IMG/VR virus record: IMGVR_UViG_3300027844_000680
Location: 1-64,000 of that record
DNA length: 64,000 nt
Source of the DNA: a virus
Strand: one strand, 5' to 3'
Shown here piece by piece: positions 40,801-47,978 of the stretch. The notes beneath the pieces are model-generated. The model had not been told where the DNA came from and searched no databases. It saw nothing but the letters and a program-made list of their open reading frames with translations. Position numbers and translations under genes: made by a program. Position 1 is the stretch's first letter. Each line of letters begins with the position of its first letter.

Positions 40801-43800
40801 GACGATGGTTCTGGGGACGATCTAATCACGTTCGTCATCTACTTCGTGGATGTCATCTCTGACCCAGAGACTCAAGTTCAGATCTCTGACGCAACGGACC
40901 CGGCAGAGAAGGCCAAAGAAACCGTCGATAACCTGCTTCAGTTTATGGCATCTAATGACTGGTTCCGTGCTAACAACGTCGGTTGTGTCTTGGATCAAAC
41001 TGGTTGGGACGAGAAGACGGTCCTCCGCTTCAGTGGTCCGGTTTCAGCAAGGCATGAGGCTACTTTCATTACCGGTAGCAGCGTTAGCCCAGTATCGGGG
41101 CAGGCTCCTTTCTCTCTCGTACCAAACAGCTTTAGTAACTACCGTTGGCACAGGGGAACTGGTAAGCCGGGGGAGACTTTAGAGCTTGGTCAGTGGGGCG
41201 GCGAGCGTACTGTGAAGCGGTCTTCCACAGGCGGTTCAGTAACAGCAGGTGGCGGCCAGCCCGGTACTACGGTGTTCCATTTCCTCCAGAACGCCCCCGA
41301 ACAGGGCATTAGTGGTGGGAGCAACATTATTGCTCCCGGGGAGAAGATCACCTTTGGTGTGTCTCCTGGGCCACCCGATTATCAACAGAACTCCACAAGG
41401 ATTGGAGCATACTCCTACGCATCGCAGCTTGAGATTGATGTTAGTGACTCCACCCTGACGGGTGTCACCATCGCTTTCAGCACCACCGACCCGAGCGTGG
41501 ACCCCACACTTTGGGCGAGCGGCGCAGGGCACTGGCAAAGTAATGAGTTCAACCCTGGAACTTCTGGGGCCAAGGTACTCGTTGAGATCATCGGGGATGG
41601 GGACTCTTCTGGGGCCGCTGCGACTCCACAGCCGTTGTGGTACTACGGGGTCACGTCCAGCGGGGACATCCTCGCAGGCGGGTCCGTCACCGTAACTGGG
41701 GGAACCTCGGCCAATGAGGTGGCTCTGTCGGTCCACCCGGGCAGCGGGTATCCTTTCCTCGACGTTGACGGGGCCGGTATTGTAAACGTCGGTATCGTCA
41801 CTACTTATTCGATCCCCAGTAGCTACACCACCGACTACAACCTCCTTTATGAGTCGGTGGCTAAGACAGGGTTCCTCAACGTAATGGCACTTACCGCTGT
41901 TGCAGACACGCCTGGACCCTTCCAGTTCCAGATCGTCAACGGGGACAATAAAGCGACCTTCATCAACTTGGTCCAGGCGTGGAATAACGCCCCCTGGCAC
42001 GAAGTATTTGACTTCGCCAACTGCCCAGGATTGAACTACGCCCCCATCGCCCGTCTTATCGGGCAAATCGAGCGGTATTCTGAAACCAGCAGCCAGACTT
42101 ATTCTGGGCAGATTCCTGCTTATCCTTGGATCTGGGCTGTCGAGTTTATGACACGAGAGATCGGCCCCGATACATCCAATGGGGCCTTCTTTATGAAGAA
42201 GTCCAGTGGGGTTGATGGTAACGGTGATCCGATTTGGGACTACCTGATGACTTTGGGTGAGGGAAGTTCCACCGAAGTCTTTATCAATGGGGGTATGGGA
42301 CTCGACATCTCCAAAATAGAGGCAGCGGCAGAGGTCTATGGCGGTACCGACCCTAACGGTGATGTAATCCCCGTTAGACCGTGGGACGCAGGCCCCTTCT
42401 GGGAGGGGTGGGAGATTGATGGCCTCATTATCGAACTGATCCCCTTCGTCAATGGTTACACCCCCGAGTTGATCTTCGATCTCAATGGGCACTATGACCC
42501 GACCAAAGACCTCTTTAGTACGCAGGAAGCCGGTTACGGCGACCGGGTTGACGGTGGGATGGTCCGGCGTAATCTGGCAGGACACCTGTATCGGGTCGTT
42601 CCAAACGTAGAGTTCGTGCCTGTGCTTGGTAAGCGTGGCGTGGACGGCGGCCTACTTCCCCCGTTGGCTAACCCCCATGATCCACAAAGCGTAATCCCCA
42701 GCGCAGATGCCGTCTTCTATTCTGCTGGCTACAACTTCCGTGGAGCTTCTTCACACGGGGTCGGGGACATTGGACGATCTCTCTACATCTGCGGGACACA
42801 CAACTATGTCTACACTGGTTGGTGGACCATCATCGACGTGGTGGAAAACTACCCCCTTTCAGTATTTGATGACTTCACTCTTGGCCGCCCCGAGAATGGT
42901 GACCATTCTCTCCGTACCGTAGCGGTTCTTCGTAAATCGAATCGAGGGAACGGAACACGAAACCCGGCAGATAATGGGTTGAACCAAGGGGATGGGGCGC
43001 TGCCGTTGCAGTATCGACCACCCCGAGTCCGTATGGGGATGAATCACCAAACCAATGGCTTCCCGCAGGGCGATAAGAGGGGAGCGACCCATTACGGCTT
43101 TTTCTCCCAGGGGTCCGTAACAGGAAAGCGGCCCGAATATAGCGACTTGTGGTTGACAGTCACTTTGTCCAAGGGAGGCCCAACCGAAGCGTTACATCGA
43201 CAACAGTGGCGTGTCCTCACAGACGATATGTGGGACGGGATCGTCTACGACATCGACTCTGATGGAGTCATCTTCCCCCTCGCCGCGAACCCAAGTCTCC
43301 AGGTAACGGATGCTGTTAGCTTGGCGACGTACTGCAATCAAGACGTTCGTACCAACGGAAAGGCTGTCAAGTTCCCTGCCGGTCACACCCTAAGCAAGCC
43401 CTGGATCAGATGGCAGACCGACCACAATGTCTCTTCCGTGTACGGAACAGCCGTGGTTGTCAGCTACAACACGAACGAACTGAAAACCTCTCCCCACGCC
43501 TCTGAATGGTTGTGCGGGCCGGGTGGTCGGTTGCAGATCAACTTCTTCTCCAACGCCTCTGTGGGATTTCAAGGCGGCGATCCGAGCGCAGGTGCCCAAT
43601 ACACTATGGGTGTTGGGTTCTTGTCCTTCACGGGCCACAACAGCGAGCTTGACGCCACAACGGGAGACCGAAACAATCACCTCTGGGCTCATCCTGTAAA
43701 GCTGTACGGGAGCCAACCCAGTGACGGCATCCTTGAAGTTGACGCTGGTATGCACGTCAACTCCGCAGCAGGCGGGTTGCGATGGGTGTTCTCGGCCCCT

Positions 43801-46800
43801 CTCGTTGAAGAAAACATTGGATCGTATCTGCATCTTACGAAGCCGTCCGTGTATCGCTTCTCGAAGAAGCTGGCTTCGCAGAAGAATGCCGATGTCTCTT
43901 ACGAAGAGGACTTCCATTGGACCAGTGGATATCCCCGAGAGGGCGATACTTACTGGAACTCTACGGACATCTTCCGAGTCAACCGCTGCCCGAACACCAT
44001 GAACATGATGGTGGGTGGTGACTGTGAGACTTACTCACCGGAGATCATCCGAGTGTACCCCTCTGCCGAAACGGAAATCGTTGACGAAGGGGCTACGGAT
44101 AGCGGTCAAGGCCGGATGATCATGTACTCGCCGCTTGGCGTGTGGGGTAACTGGCCGGATAGTGCGACAGGATCGTTGCCCGCATCTGGTTCTGTCAATG
44201 AGCCTGTGATCTACGCTCTTCAGCCCATCGCCCGGGAACGCATCGTCTCTATCAAGGCGTCTGCTGGCAGTTCCAATGTGGTTCGGGGTGCGGGTTATGA
44301 TCCGATCCAGGGGTCAATGAACGACTCGGGGTTGACCAACGACCGATTGGGTCGAGGCCCCCTCTCCGGTGTTCACGTTCAAGAGCATATGGTCGGCGAT
44401 GTGAGCAGTTCGCATGTCAGCCCCACTGGGATCATCATGTCCTCCCCGTGGTTGCTGTTATCTCGGGCAGATGCTCAACGAGCAGTGCCGCAAGCTGACG
44501 GCCCTTATTCGATAGCAGAGGCGGCGGAGGATCTTGGGCAAGCTGGGAACAACATTGGATCGAACTTCTTTGGGGACACAGCCAACTGGCTGCTGAACAG
44601 CCACGATCCAATCTGGGTGGACCCCGAGCACGGTGAATGGACTGGTGATCCACAAATCTCCAATGAAGCCCAAGATTCTTACTTCGGACTCGGACAGGTT
44701 CCTTCTTACTTCTACTCTCTCTATGCGTGGGCACCTGCGGGGCAGTGGTGGGAGACTTTGATTCCCAACCTCTCCGAGACGCAGGGTCAGTACAACGCAA
44801 GCTGTACGCCGCCGACTATGCGCTTTGATCTAACAGAGGCTTACACCCAGGCCATGCAACCCGGTGGCGGAACCAACTCGCCTTACCCGAACCACGCCCC
44901 AAAGGGCGCTCGCCTAAACCGAATCTGGGTCAACTTCGGCGTGTGGGGTAACGAACCCCAAGGTCGGCATACACAGCTTGGTCTTCCCGGGTACAAACAG
45001 AGTGATAACACGACAGCGCCCAACGAGGTTCTTAGCGAATACCACATGGCGTTCAACTTGGTCTGTGAGCTTCCTGGTTCACAGGCTCGACTGAAGCCCC
45101 GTGACCACACCTATGTCCAACTCAAGTGGGACACCTCCGCTCAAGGGGCCTATTACACTGACACTTATTGGTACGGGACTACGATTACGATCCGACACTC
45201 CGATACGATGGGCAACATACAGTCCCTCGTTTTTGAAGCTGTGGAGCAGGCTGACCTTACGGCACTGGACGGTGGGGGAGACCCACTGTACGAAACGTCC
45301 GACCATAACCTTGGTAGTATTGGCCCATCACAGACACTTGGGAAGTATGTGGTCCCCCTTGACGCACCGGGTGTTGTCCCAAGCGTAAATCATGTGATCG
45401 CTGCTCGGAGGCTGGCGGCTGAAATCAACCGGGTGTCCACAATCGCCAGCGATCCCAACCACAACGACTATGACCCAAACCTCTCATCGTTCAACCTGAC
45501 GGCTTACGCCGTGGGTACCCGGGTTCGGATTGAGGCCAATGTCCCGGGAGACTCTGGGTTCGAGATTCGGTCCCATCATTCTTACTACTATATCGTTGGG
45601 ATGACGACGAGCCTCTACCAGCCGCCTCGTATGGTTCTGGAAGCTGGAAGCGTAGTTGACAACACGCCTACGGCGTTCCGCACTTTCCGAGGGGGCGCAC
45701 CCACAGAGCTTCATACTGGAACGTGCAGCTTCCCCTTTGGGGACCGAGCACCCAACGCTTTGGCAACCTACAACGCTTCCCAGCTACACCATACGGACCA
45801 AGGCTCTCGGGCTCCCGGTGGCACGGTGGTCATTCCCCTGTACTGCAACCGTGAGGCAGGAGACCTAATGCCTAACGTCATGGAGCGGTATGTAGACGTT
45901 GGCCCGTATTCCGAGATTGGCTACGGCCAGTTGACTCCCGATTGGGCGTTGGGCAGCTATGAGTTTGGTTTCGGGGCGGGTGAATCTGAATGGCCGTGGA
46001 AGAGGACCACGATGCCAATCGAGAAAGCGGTGCTCCAGGGGGAGATGCTGACAGTGATCAAGATGCTCCCTTGGTATCTTGGCGGGCATATGTGGAACCT
46101 CTCGCTGAATGACGCCAGCTTTTCCATGTATATGGGGAACGCCCATACGCCGGTTGTGTGGGGTGGTATCGACTTCGACACTGCCAACTCCAACCCAGGT
46201 GGGTTCCAAGGTGAGCAAACCGAACGAGGACAGTTCACGGCTCCATTCCTCAAGCCGGAATACAGCATCGCTTTGGCGTCTTTGTTCCCACGCTTGTCCC
46301 GAGTCGGTGGTGGTGTCCGAGACACCTTCACGTCAGGATTGGTAGCAAATGGTGACATTTTCCGCCGCTCTGCTAATGGCACCACAGGGAACGGGCCAGC
46401 TTCTTTGAGTGCTGCTGCCATGACAGGGATTGTTGTGGCTCACAACGCCACCAGTCCTCGCCCACCGCTCCGTACCGATGGCGGCCTTATGTTCGGCGCA
46501 GAGACATCACCCTCCTATCCCAATGACCAGGATGAGTCTTATGGGTATACATCCAGCGGGCAAAGCGGTACGAGTAAGTTCTCTGCAAGGTCACCGGGAA
46601 CTTGTCCTCATGCGTTTACGATTGCTCTTACTCCGGTCGGGGATCGCTTTGATCCACCAAGAGGCGAAGATGGGCATCGAGTCTCTGTGTCACCTCATGG
46701 GATTCATGCGGCCAAAGATCCGGTTTCCGGTGATCTCGTACCCCGGCCCTACTCATGGGATGGGGACCAGCGGCTTCCGTTCCACGGTAGGACTTTGCAG

Positions 46801-47112
46801 CCCTACACCGACCGACCCTTCAAGGTGGGCAACTGGTTGGATGAGGTACTGAAGGAATACGGGATCGCCACTCCTTCTGGGTCTATGTTGCCGCCCGGTG
46901 CCCGAATCTTCCTTGAAGTGGCGACAGGTCCAGGCCCCGGTGTTGTAAACGCCATCGACAAACAATACTGGATGGAAGGCCAAGATGAGTGGGCACGAGT
47001 CTCAAGTGGGTGTTGGGTCGGTAGTGTGAAATGTGCCTTTGATGTCGAAACGGCTGATGGCACAGCTTACACAAGAGATGTGAATGTTCTCGGCGATGAG
47101 GAGGATCGGTAG
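31840..47112 (+). CDS. Exceptionally large virion-type protein, 5090 aa
   Basis: A single uninterrupted frame of 15.3 kb runs from ATG 31840 to TAG 47110-47112. The N terminus is a charged helix (KELLEKLRKALEEKGH). After that the sequence is Gly/Asp/Pro/Trp-rich and beta-like throughout, with few cysteines apart from local CxxC spots such as AGCSGCEDL. An acidic linker (VEEEDGDDGSGDD) lies near residue 2982. Possible small repeated modules with a short helix ending in an N or D-type turn occur near residues 1220 (HYLNNAIYDG), 1420 (FDTLKNLVRAIS), 3030 (KETVDNLLQFM), 3370 (KATFINLVQAWN) and 4520 (ARRLAAEINR, later RIEANVPGDSGFEI). No protease, glycosidase or toxin motif was recognised. Its place between fibre genes argues for a virion appendage or adsorption protein. 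The intact frame argues for strong selection. Confidence 0.7.
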   Translation: MATDKELLEKLRKALEEKGHTTALREPWQEHLDRHTSVSSTASLQASEIFSDFAGSWAASYQVDPTATDLDKISNERLPPSPAKMTSKLGLPGYPEVNFIPYSHNTNRFGVKGPSLLGHPISFEVIGPTAKSPNVDWQWFLQEGSSEDRLYLDLGANLQDPNGSSVLAPSITSLQDGYGDLYGDNSQAGIYVIITQTGENSKTDTQVTGVGDGYIALEGVAGPGGGLREAIRAKTGASKYEIFRVVSWSNDYLQLDPGKRIRDHFDISASTDPIIRSIMLVRPKATRMVSIPGTGDAKGQERALVVVPPERSLNSDLKPPYEYDNAAPGSWRTEGFYGAWPGLGNGDSNLYAQGSSLPVPRIVGRSRALLPSTLEVPGVPPNLLVLKAATYSGVEDARDELKAGDVIHLHEVYSDELAEVAPKLTASPHGWWEVTSVPARGGTDQFIQLRGIEEVNPRTGKAHFGPWAIDGSGQDLSQPVPQVWVKFTIHKPIKDLWSNTGTGYQFDLDALKSARLTNLIDPSWVRESGKAIEIGHETVWAKADKAIFDTTSSQQGLSGTNANPGSLLDLGFRMVLFPAMASGDHLVPDFANPIDSLEVRLDEDAADERQYLTIDYSAGIVVLSHSPKLGCELDPHGLIGQITDLNPRGELVLFASCVPYSMEMGQLGSSIRVTSGAMEPDWCLPDSTQADVYGARHRVDIKTDVDGAPQIVGSQVLGQSLVLALAVPATPMEFKKSLAAFPVAGHIEILQSSEAPAFTTTSSTTDTIRLSTFSYNGVDVYTDSDGPWVRLRNVYGGADAGNSVTVNHDGEFLVVFRKDFYPETVIDSTGDSDFSYQLDTTHGSAKRTKTLRFAHANLFENLDGTITVYPTAVDGPAEELRAFFPLGGPDDTARFHLVPETQMWTADSGPCRDDGEHEVGIEIKRGRFFSSMRVDVRQDHMRYWRFTNLVSKLELQAPQGLETPPDTFVAHINTGQDATQPLPPHYMDWMPQSEGALCAVIEGSVIFSRGLAELGSSAVSASTESARFVLNARMYMGLDSQFFAGRPSFRDEYAQRDTFPSRGLESQIAGILAEAEEGPANPINWFAHTAEVWNNDLNADRWEVRAKELREDVNNHYGRQRHGGMGKIASFYTDALESPNYKEDTRLAFTERQVSTLPTKPYLLSDPIPQDGMAFPEGYRYILTVKSADPKNGNASKWITAQVISTDEMPVTTDPNVVAHYLNNAIYDGTVSNNIDAELDNAGFFKTLGAGASYAAGNSLLGTSTLVSNLTRNPMLTRDERQFLWCGPGDPRHPEHVIGGSNDTGKVALLCGGWGSASAESSAGSHRDFTNVVVEFTHTADFGDAGCSGCEDLAEFLGGDFALDRPTCGLFFGGHAWETFQVGAQAYGTDLPIEGSQLFVGSQVYTLTADDNVVHPDKPFVGTNVRIASGGFDTLKNLVRAISTHSGDRVWMFLPPEYLQDQTSQAIIENAPGHIIRQEEDVTQLRWVGGRQNDPANPWLTFSQPGGASDLHATVWWYRPAPAVNTDVNPWEFGSGLDGNKTEARLSDALGFLQRGTPPLGSMAGSFPIRGTYGDTEALVLGMPKGDSPYYSGPQAGTGLPKIHGKHAIPGYLGRWAWDIENTIDPIDVTDPTTAGIGQILATYGVGAHSENHFSSQLANRTSLEMAGVAPDGFINTTPHPHHLQVGDEVTISGSSLQLPWLGEHKALNGRHRVIALSTDQDGNTDPFKFQIDLGDGTGSVIQDPIDNFYEFHGLGEVSVGKTFQTTDTRCGFGEQQTGYESFLVYAVELDRHDTAALLKKKTVRDFIGVGDIITGRSLSIAGDETYPFVPVEGQRNDPSFHGLVFDPLAPLSLKTGAVDEQGAPVTVDKIGSSAFTFLVHRTMNTDRAAWPSSEQAQLASALPSHLRMSEVQPYDFGFSTPDRAFPVGESFSISIIANANAITSSGTFKSLYSALYGIHGKGYTGTSATPGLDGGSVTSWPGESSIPNAIFMAGGRINLLSNLNPTAPAGLVFSSPTPGVSDVNAEERYATTYIEHGVFVSTFNAHHPSPHSSYKLPTIGVGAPLDSAGLHSAFSTLRGNTEAQFKGGSSIGGVGGLRISGDATIWLKNVRGMGGKNAYVRRSPTIYYTKSPSGAPALGNTTTGPITSFGRDGVSGHTPSGFSASKRTTVNSDGATLHLQEATIEIGLTRADLASFRYATGNPEFPALRDDVHEPLQDQDSDGYWDDQGEGERMLHYANAVDSVDLPVPARFLTGSYLTLSPTQPPGWDEAGSPNTRSSSKVLTDLRLDEQGNPTLTNPNDGSWRITGVPMITASFRTSGSIDGYGASVYQTFPAGDGMSSGPVVDTTSPDEIVQGTGFQGMSASASESSIVAVLQVRVERYSLISSNPALDEGSLFHHQFVPENANPGEFRDGEGIALDSVLSHTWSISADPGGDSPILVAEVIDPGGSPTGAPASLHGLTFNPKVLASGANTVPMRLVPVFSRTPQTDSIAGMDTRLMGIHSNQTHRGETRSFAMFTVKGVGRSPVIWDTAQETYLRATIFSSQRADRLDDLISSQTTQGVFERDQTGRVSFVGHPARLGLGVVLDGGLGLVSARAFRAQPRSPVTDTVGSLTVFGHNAAYPMLNLLKPRQHVGVELPSTFNTVEFYEDTVIVGPLGSLIFDDGRAVHGLPAMDIAGRYASASFKSSPHRLGIGVTKGYAAAGAPGDNWSIGDLITRSDTLFPFTVAGIKFHSPGGLVYERAYRSIDARTGPKSMFLGKKAQAGIRGLEIPWTGECLLLPKGPPTIHGKGHANWRWTNDSSGWDYFDFGEANRATGHTPLDTPLYEFHGGYGRGHLEPHFPVLPGPIFDTMTTSGVQTNLISPDSSAGVSQHRGHPGNVYMGYRHSLSRDDGDIFKTWNHWNSSAESFTKVARQQMRVLDGMVLEDVTNGTFFTIGDIGRMDEMVKGTIELVTDFGSANVDSWDSKTIIIVVQDWDDYVEEEDGDDGSGDDLITFVIYFVDVISDPETQVQISDATDPAEKAKETVDNLLQFMASNDWFRANNVGCVLDQTGWDEKTVLRFSGPVSARHEATFITGSSVSPVSGQAPFSLVPNSFSNYRWHRGTGKPGETLELGQWGGERTVKRSSTGGSVTAGGGQPGTTVFHFLQNAPEQGISGGSNIIAPGEKITFGVSPGPPDYQQNSTRIGAYSYASQLEIDVSDSTLTGVTIAFSTTDPSVDPTLWASGAGHWQSNEFNPGTSGAKVLVEIIGDGDSSGAAATPQPLWYYGVTSSGDILAGGSVTVTGGTSANEVALSVHPGSGYPFLDVDGAGIVNVGIVTTYSIPSSYTTDYNLLYESVAKTGFLNVMALTAVADTPGPFQFQIVNGDNKATFINLVQAWNNAPWHEVFDFANCPGLNYAPIARLIGQIERYSETSSQTYSGQIPAYPWIWAVEFMTREIGPDTSNGAFFMKKSSGVDGNGDPIWDYLMTLGEGSSTEVFINGGMGLDISKIEAAAEVYGGTDPNGDVIPVRPWDAGPFWEGWEIDGLIIELIPFVNGYTPELIFDLNGHYDPTKDLFSTQEAGYGDRVDGGMVRRNLAGHLYRVVPNVEFVPVLGKRGVDGGLLPPLANPHDPQSVIPSADAVFYSAGYNFRGASSHGVGDIGRSLYICGTHNYVYTGWWTIIDVVENYPLSVFDDFTLGRPENGDHSLRTVAVLRKSNRGNGTRNPADNGLNQGDGALPLQYRPPRVRMGMNHQTNGFPQGDKRGATHYGFFSQGSVTGKRPEYSDLWLTVTLSKGGPTEALHRQQWRVLTDDMWDGIVYDIDSDGVIFPLAANPSLQVTDAVSLATYCNQDVRTNGKAVKFPAGHTLSKPWIRWQTDHNVSSVYGTAVVVSYNTNELKTSPHASEWLCGPGGRLQINFFSNASVGFQGGDPSAGAQYTMGVGFLSFTGHNSELDATTGDRNNHLWAHPVKLYGSQPSDGILEVDAGMHVNSAAGGLRWVFSAPLVEENIGSYLHLTKPSVYRFSKKLASQKNADVSYEEDFHWTSGYPREGDTYWNSTDIFRVNRCPNTMNMMVGGDCETYSPEIIRVYPSAETEIVDEGATDSGQGRMIMYSPLGVWGNWPDSATGSLPASGSVNEPVIYALQPIARERIVSIKASAGSSNVVRGAGYDPIQGSMNDSGLTNDRLGRGPLSGVHVQEHMVGDVSSSHVSPTGIIMSSPWLLLSRADAQRAVPQADGPYSIAEAAEDLGQAGNNIGSNFFGDTANWLLNSHDPIWVDPEHGEWTGDPQISNEAQDSYFGLGQVPSYFYSLYAWAPAGQWWETLIPNLSETQGQYNASCTPPTMRFDLTEAYTQAMQPGGGTNSPYPNHAPKGARLNRIWVNFGVWGNEPQGRHTQLGLPGYKQSDNTTAPNEVLSEYHMAFNLVCELPGSQARLKPRDHTYVQLKWDTSAQGAYYTDTYWYGTTITIRHSDTMGNIQSLVFEAVEQADLTALDGGGDPLYETSDHNLGSIGPSQTLGKYVVPLDAPGVVPSVNHVIAARRLAAEINRVSTIASDPNHNDYDPNLSSFNLTAYAVGTRVRIEANVPGDSGFEIRSHHSYYYIVGMTTSLYQPPRMVLEAGSVVDNTPTAFRTFRGGAPTELHTGTCSFPFGDRAPNALATYNASQLHHTDQGSRAPGGTVVIPLYCNREAGDLMPNVMERYVDVGPYSEIGYGQLTPDWALGSYEFGFGAGESEWPWKRTTMPIEKAVLQGEMLTVIKMLPWYLGGHMWNLSLNDASFSMYMGNAHTPVVWGGIDFDTANSNPGGFQGEQTERGQFTAPFLKPEYSIALASLFPRLSRVGGGVRDTFTSGLVANGDIFRRSANGTTGNGPASLSAAAMTGIVVAHNATSPRPPLRTDGGLMFGAETSPSYPNDQDESYGYTSSGQSGTSKFSARSPGTCPHAFTIALTPVGDRFDPPRGEDGHRVSVSPHGIHAAKDPVSGDLVPRPYSWDGDQRLPFHGRTLQPYTDRPFKVGNWLDEVLKEYGIATPSGSMLPPGARIFLEVATGPGPGVVNAIDKQYWMEGQDEWARVSSGCWVGSVKCAFDVETADGTAYTRDVNVLGDEEDR

Positions 47113-47115
47113 CCA

Positions 47116-47973
47116 ATGCGTGTACTTGTTGATCTAACGAGTCATGTGACGGCCCTAACGGGCTCGTTGCCCGACCCCGATCCTGTAACTGGAGTCCCCG
47201 GCACCCAACTTGGTGTGTCCGGTATTACTCAAGTTGAAAAGGATGCGGATCTCTATGTCCCCGTTCCTGTGAACGGGAAGTACATCGTTCCTATCCCCGA
47301 AGGACTATCGGTCCATGTGGATAAGGACTCTAAAGTGCTTCCTATTGATGGGAAGGATATCTCCAGCAAGGCGTATGCGGAGCTTCTGGCTCGATATCCG
47401 ATGTATGGGCATATCTACTTCAACCCCTTGCTGACCGTCTCGAACCTTATGGAGATTGATCCGGTCAAGGAGTTTCGGGACAACTCGGTGAAGCCTCCAA
47501 GATGGTTCTCCGGTCGCTATCAGACTGGTAGGGCCGTGGAAAACCACCCCCAGAATGGGAACGCTCCCAACTCAACGGCGGTGCTTCCGATCAATGCAAC
47601 GGTTGATCCGGCACGCCCTGGGATGCTCATTACTGAAGAAATCGACCTCACCCCCTATACCGGGGAAGCGGGGACGGACGAGTTCATGGCTTATTGGAGG
47701 ATTTACGTCTTCGATACGAGCCATGACATTTCGGGAGGGTTGTTCGGACAGCACGCAGGGGTCAACGAACCCGCTATTCGTTCAATCATCGAGATAGATC
47801 AAGAACCTGAAGGGTTCACAACGTATTTGACGATTGACGATGGAGTGAACTGGTTTGAAGTTGGAAGGTTGGAACCCATCTCGTTTTGTTGCAAGGTTAC
47901 CAAGGTACGCCTCGCTTTCCGAAACGACTCCCCAACCAAAATCCATGTGGCTTCATTTGCCTTTATGTTTTGA
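47116..47973 (+). CDS. Unknown virion-region protein, 285 aa
   Basis: The ATG at 47116 comes three bases after the stop of the giant gene, and GAGGAGG at about 47098 inside that gene can serve as the ribosome site. The N-terminal half has short beta segments around LYVPVPVNGKYIVPIPEGL and YPMYGHIYFNPLL. The C-terminal half has MAYWRIYVFDTSHD, TTYLTIDDGVNWFEVGRLEP and a final strand VRLAFRNDSPTKIHVASF, consistent with a jelly-roll-like beta sandwich. I do not recognise the family. Its size and place between the 5090- and 2098-residue genes suggest a cap, adaptor or chaperone-like partner of a fibre. That is inference only. Confidence 0.65.
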   Translation: MRVLVDLTSHVTALTGSLPDPDPVTGVPGTQLGVSGITQVEKDADLYVPVPVNGKYIVPIPEGLSVHVDKDSKVLPIDGKDISSKAYAELLARYPMYGHIYFNPLLTVSNLMEIDPVKEFRDNSVKPPRWFSGRYQTGRAVENHPQNGNAPNSTAVLPINATVDPARPGMLITEEIDLTPYTGEAGTDEFMAYWRIYVFDTSHDISGGLFGQHAGVNEPAIRSIIEIDQEPEGFTTYLTIDDGVNWFEVGRLEPISFCCKVTKVRLAFRNDSPTKIHVASFAFMF

Positions 47974-47978
47974 TATGA

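Noticed and set aside
41236-42585. 449-codon open frame on the minus strand
   Set aside because: It lies wholly inside the 5090-residue gene, has no independent ribosome site or recognisable motif, and follows the reading-frame bias expected opposite a GC-rich gene.
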